This document shows positions 1 through 12,300 of a DNA stretch of 64,000 bases, piece after piece. Location: contig MJGA01000027.1 of the NCBI GenBank assembly GCA_001910725.1, positions 186,001-250,000 of the forward strand, given 5' to 3'. The translations under genes and the position numbers were made by a program. Source of the stretch: Phanerodontia chrysosporium (lineage: Eukaryota > Basidiomycota > Agaricomycetes > Polyporales > Phanerochaetaceae). Every line of letters starts with the position of its first letter. Position 1 is the stretch's first letter. The notes beneath the pieces were generated by a model. It made no database searches and had not been told where the DNA came from. It saw only the letters and a program-made list of their open reading frames with translations.

Positions 1-102
1 TGCAGGTGGACGAGGGCGCCGCCCGACACACCCCCATCCGGGTGGACACCCCGTCGTCGCCGCCGCTCCGCCCGCATCCTCAGCATCGACAAACCTTCGC
101 CC

Positions 103-2346
103 ATGCCCGAAACAACTGTTCTCCAAGCGAGGAAGAAGGTGAAGGTCCCATCGTCGGTGACCGCATCACCAGCGGATCCCGCATCCGCCGGCGCTAACGC
201 ACCTTCCACTTCGACCACCTCGTCCACGAAACCCAAGTCGAGTAAACCTGCGTCTGCTACACCCGCAAATGGACACAAGCCGCGCTCGCCGTCGCCGTCT
301 CCGGTGCCGCTGCCGCAACGCCCGGCATTGCAGACCGTCCGCCTGGAGATCCGGCTCGGCGGGCCCGAAGACTATGAGGTCGACATCGCTCGGCTGAGCA
401 AGGAGACCGGGCAGCGGCCACCGACGCCGCCTCGCGCTGTCAGCCCAAGACCTGACGAGAGCTCGGATAGCGAAGGCGAAACTACGAAAGAGGATGGTGT
501 CAAGCCAAAGCGGAAGCGGAAGAGAGTCAGTCTGATCTCTCCGTTCCTCTGACCCTGTGGCTAATCCCTTACTACAGAAGAACGCTGCGCAAGAGTATTA
601 CGACGTCACGGACCCCTTCATAGACGATTCCGAACTGGCCGTCGATGAGCGGACGTTCTTCGCTCAGACAAAGCAGCAGGGATTCTACGTCTCGAGTGGT
701 CAGGTCGCTCTACTCACCGACAAGTATGTCTCCATCCTCGCGCATACATGACGATGCTTATATGTCAATGCAGGGCCGCACCGAAGAAGGGCAAGGGCCG
801 TGCTGGCAAGAAGCTCAACATCCTCCCGCCCGCCGCTTCCATCACCGCTGCACTCTCCAATGCTCAGCTACCCTCGCTTGCGCCACTGTCCACATCGAGC
901 TCGAAGCTCAACACTGGCAGCAAGCTGCCCATATCTAAAGTCGGCGCGTCTGGAAGCGATGCCGGCAGTATCTCTGCTGCTGGTCCGTCAAGGCTAGCCA
1001 AATCGGAGCCACTGGACGGCACGAAGGACTCTCCCATTGCCCTGGACTCGGACGACGTGCCGCAGCCGTCGAGCCCCTCGAGTCTCAAGAGGAAGATATC
1101 GGAGTCTTATGACGACGGTTTCGGTGCAAACTCTAGCGTCGGAGGCGACGGTGATACCAAGAAGCGGAAGAAGGCCGTGCAGATCGTGCGTCGTCTACAT
1201 CACTCTCAATGCAGTCTGCTCACTTACATTCCCTCCAGCACCCATTCCATCCGGACCTTGAGGCCGCTATCGCAGAGTTGAAGGCCGCGATATCCAAAGG
1301 TACGGTAGAATGTGGCCTCGCGAGCACGATCCTCATATCTTCAATCAGAGGATTGGTCGGTAAAGGGCAAATTCCCACCGAATCTCAAACCGTTACTGGC
1401 CCAGGTGGCATTGAAGGCTATCGTGCTCGGCGAGTACGATGATAACTTCTTCAACCTGATGCCCAAGATCTTCCCGTACAACCGCTTTACAATGACGGTG
1501 AGTGCAGCCGCATATATGCGCTCCAATCTCGACTCAACGACATTCAGAAACTTATTAAGCGGACGGTGTGGCGAGACCACACAAATTTGCTTCTCGAGCG
1601 TCAGAACGCTCTCCTCGAGGAACTCAAAAAGCTTGCACACGAGGGCTTCCCCAAGGCACAGGAGGAATGGGAGCGTTCAGTGCAGATGTGGGGTACGTTA
1701 CATCCCCAAACTAACTCGGCCTAATCTCACCTCCGCCTCAGAACGACGCCAGAGTATTCGAACCGATGCCCAGGACGGCCAAGGGCAAACGCACTCCTCG
1801 GAAGGCACCCCCAATCCTTCGTCGGCCCAGCCGACGCCGCAGTTCCCGCCCATGCCACTACACCCGGACAGATCTGCCGATGAGTCGGCTGACATGGACG
1901 TGGACGACGCCCACCTGTCTGTGCCCGCGAACGGCAAGAATCCGAGCGCGAAAGACGCACATCCGCCGCAGAAACGGTACAAGTTGACAGACACGATGAA
2001 GGGCATAATCTGGCAGCTCGTGTGTCTCAGCAACGAATGCTGTCGGCTCGAGAATGAGAAAAAGTGGGTTGGCCTCTCGTCCGCCCTCCCGATGGATGTG
2101 CTGATTTCAATGATACAGTCAGCTCGAGAACAACCATCAGGTTGTCAGCGACCAGGGTGTGCGTAAGAACCTATATCAAAAGGTATTGTCTCTACGCTAC
2201 CTCACCTGACGCCGTCATTGACCGACCGTCCCTAGATCGTCGCCTGCTTCCCGGACGGCTGGCTATCCTCGGGCCAGATCTCGCGTGAAGTCAGCGTTAT
2301 GAAGAAGAAATACGAGAAGGAGCTCGAGAACGAGGTCGAGATATAG
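103..2346 (+). CDS. hpc2: HPC2/ubinuclein-like subunit of the HIR histone chaperone complex
   Basis: Likely the Hpc2/ubinuclein subunit of the HIR complex, which binds histone H3.3/H4 and acts in replication-independent nucleosome assembly and histone gene control in the nucleus. The first exon (103-525) is low-complexity Ser/Pro/Lys sequence ending in a basic patch KPKRKRKR. The next exon (from 578) carries the Hpc2-related acidic motif: YYDVTDPFIDDSEL followed by FYVSSGQVAL. A later exon encodes EYDDNFFNLMPKIFPYN and a following helical stretch, matching the ubinuclein conserved middle domain. The last exon ends KKKYEKELENEVEI and a TAG stop. At least six introns of about 50-60 nt interrupt it; the junction KRKR|KNAAQ is in phase. 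The start chosen is the first ATG in frame with the basic exon; an upstream exon outside the window cannot be excluded. Family assignment is strong; complex membership is inferred from homology. Confidence 0.85.
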
Positions 2347-2722
2347 CCGTAGCCATCGAGACGACGTATCTGTGCGGCTTGCTCCAGACGGCCTCGTTCT
2401 TCCTCCTCTTCGACATACGACTATTATACCGGACACGCTTATTCCTATTGCTTATTGTTACTTTATGTACTTTCCTAGTATTCAGTCTCCTTGTTGCAGG
2501 GTCGGTTCTCTATGTATGTATGCGATCTGTGCATTGTAGCCTTGCTCCTGCATGCACGGTCGTGCGTGTGGCGAGGGTGTCGCCTCTCTGAAGAAGCTCC
2601 GGCATATCCGAGTCGAAAGTCTTGCGCGTGGTGCGACACGCAACGTTGCTCGTGACTGCATTGATACACATTACAATCTACATAGTTTCATTGAAGATTT
2701 CTCCGTGCGTAGCTCAACCAGC

Positions 2723-4703
2723 TCAACCTTGCTCGGAGCTGCCAGACGGACGTGGGTCAGGGCACGTTTCCTGCGTACGCATGACATGCACGTTCAGGCT
2801 GACGTCCCGGTACTGAGCACAAATGCCATCATCGTTTCGCAGCCAGGACTTCGCATTGTACCTGCGCAATGTGTCAGTGCTCTGGATGACAGCGCGAAAA
2901 GACCATGTGGCCCACGAGGCGAGCAGAGCGTTGACATAGACTAAACGAGCGTCGTCAGTCAAGATCCTGCTGGTACTCTGGCGGAACAGATTGGCTTACG
3001 GGGACTTAGAGGGAAGAAAACTGGGCAGAATGAGCAGCAGCCACGAGCAACTGGTCAAGCGAGACATACCAGCGACAAAGACGTAGTTGTTCGGCATGGT
3101 TGCGTACTTGCAGGTGTGGCAGGGTCAGATCAGCGTCATGGTGTCCAGACTTCAGCACCGCACGCACCGCAACAAAGCATGCCGTGGAGACCAAACTATC
3201 GTGCGACATGTCAGCGAGGCAGGAAGCTGACGAGAGTGCGCTTGCTCACCTCGTGATGAGGCCGGTATTGATCGTGTACGCCATGAGCGTGTTCGCCAGC
3301 GTGTACGTTCTACACCGTCGATGCGTCACTCATATGCTCCTTACGTAGGGCGTCGGGAGGCTTACTTCTTGAACTCCTTCTGTCGCCCATGGGCGAGCTG
3401 GAAGGTGAGCCGTCCCGCGATTGTGACATCGACAATGACGACCATGACAAGATTTGTGAAGTATAGGACCTGGTGGTGTTTAAGTTTATTACGGGGAAGG
3501 TACGTCTACGATGGGATGAAGCACGAACCTTGATCGACTGAAAGTCCTGTAGGCTGTTAAGGCGGAAGCTGGAGGAAGCATTGAGGTTCGCCGCTGGACC
3601 GCAGGGAGAACACTTACGTCCACACCCCGACAGCTGTAAGACATGTTAGCCACCGTGGGAGATACGGCAACTCCCATACTTACTCATCGTTACACCTGCA
3701 AGGGGGTCATTAAGCCTCACTGTCGAAGCAAAAAAGCGGTACACTTACAGAATAGGCACACGACCATGAAGGTCTGCGGCACAAGGGCGTCGGTCATTTC
3801 TCACGGAGTGAAGGAAGAGCAACGAACTAAAGGATACGTGAACCACCCTTGGTATGGCTGGCGCTTGCCAACTACGGTGGCGTGAGTGTACATCCATATA
3901 ATATGCTGCTACGGACTCACGGTGCCATGAGCGGTGTACGAAGGAACTGTGTAACATAACAGTCAAGAGAGGTCATCACGATTTCTCCCGTCATGTGTAC
4001 CTGCGCACTAAGGCGTCGTTGATAGCCTGAGGGTCAAACGTGAGCATCACAGCGCGGCTCTCTGTATAGTGCAGCACATACAGCTAGGATTACGCAGGCC
4101 TTGCGCTAGCCTTAGATTGCGAGGAGACTGTGAACAATCGGGACGCTCACCCGAATACTCCTGTATGTCTCATCAACCAATCGTTGAGAGGCGGGCAAGC
4201 AAAGGACATACCAAGTAACATCGAGGACCTTAGAGACATCGCCAAAGTTGGAGACCGCATACCTACGACTGCATCAGCTCCGCAAGCCCTGACCACCTTC
4301 CATTGCTCACCTACCAATAGAGAGGCTGCAACACTAGTGCAGTGTACAAAGTCATCAAGACCCTACATAACAACGTGAGAAGGGTGATGTAAGTCCTGAC
4401 GCTCGATCAGCTCTGCGCACCACAGGATGGCAATCTACAGCGCAGCATAAGATCGAGTCCACCAGTTATATCAGCCGCGAGAACGGACCGTGTATGTGAC
4501 GAGCGGTGGCTTGAGCCCCAGCTTCGAATGTTGAAAGAAGGTGTAGCACTGCGAACACACTACACCGTAAAGCCTAAAAAGGCGGCGCGAGGGACATGTC
4601 AGTCAAATGTATCATCAGGGAAGGGACAAACATACATAGAGGTAGCAAACCCGCCGAGCAGTGCTGCACCTATGGTGTCGTTCAGAGTAGGCTCAGGAAT
4701 CAT
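2723..4703 (-). CDS. DUF6534 multi-pass membrane protein (copy A)
   Basis: A member of the DUF6534 family, fungal proteins of unknown function with about seven predicted membrane helices. It is spread over many short exons, so no long ORF shows it. Reading down the minus strand: exon 1 starts MIPEPTLNDTIGAALLGG (ATG at 4703); then LYGVVCSQCYTFFQ; then LMTLYTALVLQPLYW; then YAVSNFGDVSKVLDVTW; then SIRVSVPIVHSLLAI. Near 3.4-2.9 kb come LTFQLAHGRQKEF, MAYTINTGLITR, TMPNNYVFVA and LVYVNALLASLN, the DUF6534 signature order (INTGLLTS, MPNN, LLASLNAR). The last splice (CTCGCCTC to CCTGAACG) restores LLASLN, and the frame closes at 2723. Exons between about 3.55 and 4.1 kb are not resolved and could hide damage. 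Role unknown; a sensory or receptor-like job is only speculation. Confidence 0.7.
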
Positions 4704-4740
4704 GGCAGAATCGGTGCCGACGAGCGTGCCGGCGAGGCAT

Positions 4741-4748
4741 TATATATA
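4741..4748 (-). promoter_or_regulatory. TATA box upstream of DUF6534 copy A
   Basis: Alternating T/A octamer (TATATATA, followed by A on the minus strand), about 38 bases upstream of the ATG at 4703. If transcription starts about 30 bases downstream of this box, as in many fungal promoters, the leader would be very short. The assignment rests on sequence and position only. Confidence 0.4.
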
Positions 4749-6364
4749 CCCACTCGTCCCGTCTAGTAGTGCAGTGCACTGCGAATCCGCCAACAGTGAC
4801 CGTTACCGCCATGCATGGTGTTCAGCTACCGAGACAGCAGTTGCTAGAACACGATATGATGGCCCGAAAACCTAGTATAGCTGCTTCGTGCGATGTGCGA
4901 GAGGCATAGCCTAGGGTATTCGTCAGCAGTGTTGCACAGATTCCGCGGACGCCGCTGCACACGTTACATGTGGCGGAATTGCAGTCGTATACACGCAATG
5001 CATAGAGTCCGCGTCGGGTCATGTAATACACATTCAGCATTGACGAGACCGTCGAGATCAGGGCACGCTTCCTCGGGAATACTGGCATAGATGGCGCGCC
5101 ATCAGCACGATGCCAAGGAGATCTAGCATGACATGAGCATCATGTAGGGTGAGTTCGAGATGAAGATCATAGGGGCTATTACTGTAGTTGGAAGAGATAG
5201 AACATGCAGTGCTTGGGGCCGTGCGTGAAAGAAGAACAGCGCGCTTCGAGATGCTGTTGTAGCTCATAGCTTGACAACCTCATGGAGACGTGTTGGCCTC
5301 GCCAAAGAAGTTCGACAGGCGATACGATCATTAGCTGCGCCGCATACAACCTAGAGACGACTATGAGTCGAGCAAGCAAGCCCTCCATGGATGCATGGAG
5401 GTCCGAAGGCAGTTGTCGGACTGCAACTTGCCAAGCGAAACCTCGCAGTTCTGCCTTGCATGAACTTAAGTATCTAAGGTGTGGTCCGAATCATGCGCTG
5501 CATATCGCCACAGTGGTCCTGTCACCTATCAGACGTGCGGAGTATCTGGAAGTGCATACACACAAGTCTAAATGGCGCGCAGCGCATTGTCCGCAAGCGA
5601 GCTGACGATTTCACGGAGGCATCCATTGCTTCACTGCTGGAACAACGCTCGTTCTGGCATTGCTTGTGCAAGCCGTATCCCCTAGCCTCATCCCGCGTCT
5701 GAGATCCTGCCCCTCCGCAGGAGATCGCTGACGAAGAGTCAGTATACTCGTATTTGAGGCGAATATAATGGGCACTTACATCTCAAATCGGAGCCGCTCG
5801 CTATGCCTTCTAGCGGATCGCCAACTCAATCAAGGAGCAGACGTTTGCATGAGGAGTTAACATGTGTATTAGCCGAGCTGTCTAGAATTCACGCCTAGCG
5901 ACGTTCACGAGGGTGTCGTAAAGCTGGGATGCTGCAAAGCGTGTCGGGGATCAGCTTGGGAGAAGGACTAGCACCGTTGGCTTTCTCGTCATCTGGAGAA
6001 GTGATGAAAGGTATTGAGCAGCTGGTGTTGAGCGGAGGATCGTCGTCGTCGTCGTCGACAAGATGGTCGTCGACTCCTCGTGGTCGCACTTGCGGGCGCT
6101 TGACGACTCCGACGCCGAGCGCGACGTCATCGAGCCCTCTGACGGCGACCTCGACGGCCTCGACAGCCTCGACGACTAGCACTTCGATGTATTTGTAAAT
6201 GAAGTAGGGGTACGGTAGTGAATAGCATCGTTGTCGAACGGCGTTTAGGGATTTATCTCCGGCCAAACACGTTTTAAATATGACGCGCCAAAGTCACGCC
6301 CCCGAAGCGACGAACCTACTCTCCTTCCAACCACCACCATCTCTTTCGCATCCTCTCGCACATA
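4749..6364. other. Intergenic region between divergent genes
   Basis: About 1.6 kb between the DUF6534 gene and the acyl-CoA synthetase gene. Only short overlapping ORFs on both strands, none with a recognisable motif. The end (about 6017-6178) holds a TCG/GTC-rich stretch that on the plus strand can be read as a short acidic tail (DGDLDGLDSLDD, stop); I cannot link it to an upstream exon. It probably holds both promoters. Confidence 0.4.
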
Positions 6365-9064
6365 ATGTCCGCATTCAAGACGAGCCGGCCTCCAGGCACC
6401 GTCGAGGTCAACGGTCCCAAGGTCGATGGCGAGACTCGTATCCGCCGCCTCGCGAAGTCAGCGGATAGGCTCGTGACACAGCCGTTCGAGGGCATAGACA
6501 CCGTCCACGACGTCGTCGCGTACGCTGCGCGCACCCACGGCACACGGATGCCTTCGGATACCGCGACATCATTGACATCGTTGAGGAGGAGAAGGAGGTC
6601 AAGAAATTCGTCGGCGGCAAGGAGGTCACCGAGATCAAGAGGTGGAAGTACTTCCACCTCAGCGACTTCAAGTTCATCTCGTATCTCGACGTACAGGAAG
6701 CTGTCTCAGAGATTGCGAGAGCCTTTATTGACCTGGGCATAACAACGGAGGACATCGTGAACGTGTATTCCGCGACGAGGTGAGTCTTCTCCCCCCACAG
6801 TCCTAGCCGCAGCGTCCCCTCTGTCACACGCTGTACATTTGCCGCTCCGTGTTCCATCTCACAAGCGGAGTGAGCCCGCCGCTCGACATCCTGTCAGCCG
6901 TTTCCCTGCAGGGGCCATTCCGCACCCGCATCTCGTCAGTGGGCGGCCGAAGGCTGCGCTGGGCATATCTGCGGACGTATCTGAATCTGCCTTGTTTGGG
7001 TACCACACCTCTGCTGCATGCCCTCCCGTAGTCCACAGCTGACCAGAAACGCGGTGCTATTGCTCTATCTCTCTAACGTCCTTCCCGCTATCATGTCACG
7101 CTCGCGTATTAGGGATGCGGGATGCGGGAATTGCGTCAGCCACGCCCCGCAACTGCGGCGGCACGTCGCTTTCCCCTGGTCGCTTCGCAGCGTTGCATCT
7201 TTGACGGCTTCCCACAAGCGTCCCTAGGGGTGGCGCGGCCGCGCTGCAGCTAACCCTGTGGAGCATTGGGCGGTCTTGGTCCCTTGGCCGCGGCAGGGGA
7301 CTTCAAGCATGTCAAACCTAAACGGACCATTCCGCTGATCACTGTTCCTTACAGCGTCAACTGGCAACTCGTTTCCTTCGCGTGCTGCTCGATTAGCACG
7401 GCCATTGCCACGGCCTACGACAGCTTGGGAGAGAGTGGTCTGCAACATTCGTTGAACGAACCGGCTGTGTCGCTATCTTCACCAACGCCGACCTCCTTCC
7501 TGTCGTCTCCAAGGTCGCCGCGAATGTGCCGACGTTGCGCCTCGTAGTGTACGATGGCGAAGCGGACAATGCCGTGCTCGACAAGATTCGCGACGCGCGC
7601 GAGAACATGCGGGTACTCTCCATCGACGAGCTCCGCATGATTGGCCGGGAGAAACCCAAGGATATACTGGAGTCTCGCCTCCCCAAGCCGAGACCGTCGC
7701 CTGTATCATGTACACCTCCGGCACGACCGGCGCTCCGAAGGGCGTCGTCATCACACATTCCAATCTCATTGCCTCTGTCGGTGCCGTTTACGTCCTCCTC
7801 GGCCACCACCTGAAGCCAACCGACGCGTACCTCGCGTATCTGCCGCTTGCGCATATCCTCGAGTTCGTCGTGGAGCTCGCGCTCTTCTTCGTCGGCATGC
7901 CATTCGGATACGGACGCGTCAAGACACTCACGGATCAGAGCGTGCGCAAGTGTCTCGGCGATATCCGCGCGTTTCGCCCCACGATCATGGTCGGTGTCCC
8001 TGCCGTCTGGGAGATGATTCGTAAGGGCATCGTCAGCAAGCTCAACCAGTCCGGTACGCTGAAGAAGTCTATCTTCAATACCGCACTGTCCGTGAAGAAG
8101 GCCGGCATTCCTGCTGTCAGCAATCTCGTCGACGCCACCGTCCTCTCTGCTGTGAAAGCCGCCACGGGCGGTCGCCTCCGTCTCGCAATGAGCGGTGGAG
8201 CAGCCCTCAGCCGCGAAACCCAGGAGTTCCTTCATCTTGCCCTGGTCACCATGCTCCAGGGCTACGGCATGACCGAGTCCTGCGGTATGTGCGCCGTCCT
8301 TCCACCGGAGTACTACTCCTACGGCACTGTCGGTCTCATCATGCCCTCGGTTGAGATCAAGCTCAGGGACGTCCCGGAGGCCGGCTACCTTTCAACGAAC
8401 GACCCGCCACAGGGTGAGGTGTTGATTCGTGGCCCCTCCGTAATCAAGGGCTACTACAAGCGCGACGACCTCAACAACGATGAGACCATCTTCACCAAGG
8501 ACGGCTGGCTGCGCACGGGTGACGTGGGACAGTTCAACGCGGACGGCACGCTTTCGCTTGTCGACCGGATCAAGAACCTCGTCAAGCTGCAGGGTGGCGA
8601 GTACATCGCGCTCGAGCGCCTCGAGTCGATCTACAAGGCGTGCAACCTTGTGTCCAACATCTGCGTGCACGCCTCGACGGACGCCAAGCAGCCCATTGCG
8701 ATTATCATCCCGCACGAGGCGCACCTCCGCCACATGCTCCAGGACAAGCCGATCGCGGGTGTCGATCCCCATGCTGACCTCCACGCCCTTTGCGCGAACG
8801 ACAAGGTTGCGGAGCTCGTCATGAAGGAGTGCAACGCCATGGGCAAGAAGAACGGGTTCAAGCCGATGGAGACCCTCGAGGCCGTCATTCTCACCGCGGA
8901 CGAGTGGACGCCCGAGAGTGGCCTCGTCACTGCGGCGCAGAAGGTGCAGCGGAAGAAGGTCGCAGAGAAGTTCGACGCGCAGATCAAGGTTCGTTGGCTA
9001 CTGCTTTCATTGCAGAAGTCCACAGCTAACCGCTTTCATTTTGCAGAAGATCTACAAGCACTAG
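6365..9064 (+). CDS. Long-chain acyl-CoA synthetase (FAA-type, AMP-forming)
   Basis: ATP-dependent activation of long-chain fatty acids to acyl-CoA, feeding lipid synthesis, beta-oxidation and protein acylation. Visible motifs are the AMP-binding P-loop MYTSGTTGAPKGV (about 7708), GYGMTESCG, GWLRTGDVG and the fatty-acyl signature DRIKNLVKLQGGEYIALE. The protein starts MSAFKTSRPPG at 6365 and ends KIYKH after a last intron (8989-9046). N-terminal blocks DIIDIVEEEKEVKKFVGG and NWQLVSFACCSISTAIATAY fit the Faa1/Faa4 group. A large intron (about 6781-7353) is unusual here. As given, the reading frame breaks three times (near 6546, 7464 and 7688); each break is cured by one extra base (G or C fits each). 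In a conserved housekeeping gene this suggests sequence errors, so I call it a gene, not a pseudogene. Confidence 0.9.
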
Positions 9065-9318
9065 TAGATCAGTGTTGCCGCCGGCCTTCCTGCCGGGATG
9101 TATCTGGATGTGTCCTGTTGCTTCTTATGAGATTCATTTCTTGTTACAGTACTTTCTCTTGCAATCCCATTCTTCTTCTGTAATTGGACATCCCATGTCT
9201 CTTGTACAATAGGCGAAGTTTATTCATACCCTTCTTGTTCTCGCCGCAGACACACTGCGGCGAATATTAACATTAGCGTGCACGATTACATCCATCCAGG
9301 CATTCATAACATAGGCGG

Positions 9319-12300
9319 TTACAGCGTGATTGTCGCGTGCCCGAAGCTCGAGCCCTCGAGCCCGCGTGCGACTAGCGTGAACTGAGATGCAGCGTCCCGA
9401 ATGCGCTTGTTTGCGCGTGAACTGCTATTGCTTGTCAGGTGGGTCGGGCAGCGATGACAAAGCGTAACTAACCCGTATATAGTTTTGACAAACTTCTGCT
9501 TCGCCTCGTCCGTTGCGCGCGATGGCGGGAAGTCCGGCTGGATGACGCGAAGCTCGTTAGCATACATCCGATTCGGCGAGTAGATGATAGCGTAAACATC
9601 GGCACGCGCACACGGGTAAGACACGGCGAAAGGATGACGAAGGAAACTAGACAAGACGGGCGAGATACGCACCGCATAGAGTACATCCTCCATCCATGCC
9701 TTGCTCTGCATCGGGTAGCGCTGGACGAGCGTCGAGAGCACCTCGACGATATTCGGTGTCGTCGAGCGTGGGGCTACGACCGCGAAGCCGGCGAGCACGG
9801 CGTGCATGATTGCGCGTCCGTGCGCCTGCCCAAGGGCCTCCTTCGCGTCGCCGAGGTCCTCCGCCAGTGCGGTCCGGTTGATGAGCGAGGCCTGCACCGC
9901 AGGTCAGTCTGAGCGCGGCGTGACAACAGGAGGGAAGACGCACGAGGAACTGGCACGCGGAGACGAGGGCGTAGCGCTCCTGCAGCGCGAGTGAGCCGAT
10001 GGCGCATTGCATGAGCGCGTGGAAGAGGTCTGGTGGTAGGCGGTAGAAGACGGAGATGAAGTGCTGTGCGACCATCTCAAGGAAGTTGAAGAAGGCTTGC
10101 ACGACATCCGGGTTCTGTACAGGTGTCAGGGTCGCAATTGCGAGAGGGAGCGATAACAAGAAAGACGCACATTTTCCATCGCTCCCGGCTGGCTGAAGAA
10201 CGTGAGGCATGTTGGAAGCAATGATACTAAAACGCCCAATACAGTCTGCTGCGTAGACCCGTCGGGGAAGGATTTGAGGGTCGTGGGCACGAGCGAGGGC
10301 GGGTCAAGCTGGACCACAAGCATGTTCGCGAGCGAGAGCCATACGGCTGTGAGCTGCTTCTGTGCCGCGATACAGAGCAGCTCGAGCAGAGGTCCCGGTG
10401 GCAACGAGAGGAGTGTAAGATCCGTCGGCAGCGACGTGATCGCTTTGTACAGCTCGCTCAGTGCCTGTACGCGCTCGATCAGCAAACCATTCGGACCGTA
10501 GATGAAGGCACGTACATTGCTAACGCTTGCGTCGGTTGACCATAGTTCGATACACTTTCGTATGCAGTCTAATATCGCGTCTCGTAGTCGAACTACTCGT
10601 GGGTCCTCACGGGCACGCTTCATCTGCTCTGACTCGAGCTTCACATCGGGGGAGTCCTCGAAGATGAGTAGAGTGTCGTTTGTGCGTGTCAGACCCCGAG
10701 CAACACCTGTCAGGGTCTGGAGCTGTTGAACAGCAATCGCGCGAGCCTCATCCGGAAGCTGCAAGTCACAGCTCAGTCCAGAGTCCAGACGGCGAGGCTA
10801 TGACACTCACATAGGAAGATGATTGCAACGCTTCATATAGCTTGGCAATCACAGGGCTTATGATGGCCTGCCGAGCTCATTAGAATGTCCACGTATACTT
10901 GAGGGAACAAGTAACGTACTTCTACGGGAGGGATTTCCTCTTCTGCTGGAAGTGCTTGTATGACACTGGCAATCGATTGTAACACCTTGCTTTTCTCAAT
11001 GTCCTAAACAGAGTGTCACATTGCTACCCAACCCACATGGCAGAAAGTACGCACAGGTATCCCGGGGAGATTTGCATGCAATTCCCCAAATGCCGAGATA
11101 TGCGGTGCGAGTGCGCGACGATTTGCGTCGCACAGGTCGCGCAGGGCATTGGCGGCGGGCAGACAGAAGGCAGGCTCCGATAGGCCAGCGACAACGTATG
11201 ATATCGCGTTCATGAGGAGCGAAGGGTGTGGAGAACCGGGTGGCGAGGTAGGCTGTGTCGTAAACCAAGATGCGTACGTTCCTGCCAGGATACTGAGCAT
11301 CGTAAGTGACGTGATGTGGTGCGACCTACCTATCAATACTATCGTAGTACGCCGTATACGATCGGTGCCTGTCGTCGGGAAGCGGCCCAAGATCTCAGGT
11401 CCGAACAACCGTCGGAGGTAGGGATTATCCTCTAGGGGTACACCTTCCTGTACGGCCATTATACAGTGCAGGCTGGCTTCAATTCCCTAAGAAAAATGAA
11501 TATGACATGAGATTAAGGTCAGAGATGTATAGCAACATAGCACCTACCTCCCAGCCGTGTGTATGTTGCCTCGTTGATAGCCTTTCTAAGATGTCGTTGA
11601 CCAAATATGCAAGAAGCTCGTCACGAAGAATATAATAGCTGCAAGAGAGTCAGCGGCGCGGTTCATTCTCTGGTTGTCACTGGCTTACGCATTTAGGAGC
11701 GTGTCGCCGACGTCACGTCGATACCTGCAGCATGTTTATACTTAAATTATCGCCACGACAGGGTTGTCACTTCCACGTACGATTGGAACTTGTCTCTGAC
11801 ATCTGAGTAGAAATGCGTGATCTATCATAGTGGCTCGAATATACCGGACTTACCTCTCGGCCAGCTCTGTAGCACACTTTCCTCGGGCCAGGTGACCTTG
11901 CGCTGAAGTACTTTGACAAGTTCGCCGTAAACCGCCTTTGCGACGCTCATCTGCTCGCCCTCGCGACGATTCGGTGGCGGCACAGACGAGTCGGAGTCGT
12001 ACTCGAGGTCGCCGCCCCAAAGCGCCTCCTGGAAGACGTACCAAAAGCCCAGAGTCATCTCGCTTTCTTCTTCGTCAACGCCGAAATATCCAGGCAGGGC
12101 GGTATACGCAAGGAGATGACGCAGGAACACCTGCACGAGGTGTCCTTTCGTCGGCAATGGGCCAGGAGGAAGAGGGCCAGTGACCAATGGTGTCGCGGGC
12201 GCGGTAGAGGATAGGTTAGACGCAAGGTACTGAGTCGAGTGGTCGCCGACAGCGGTCAGCAGCTGGCAGTACGAGTGGGAGACACCGTCTGCGAAACCCT

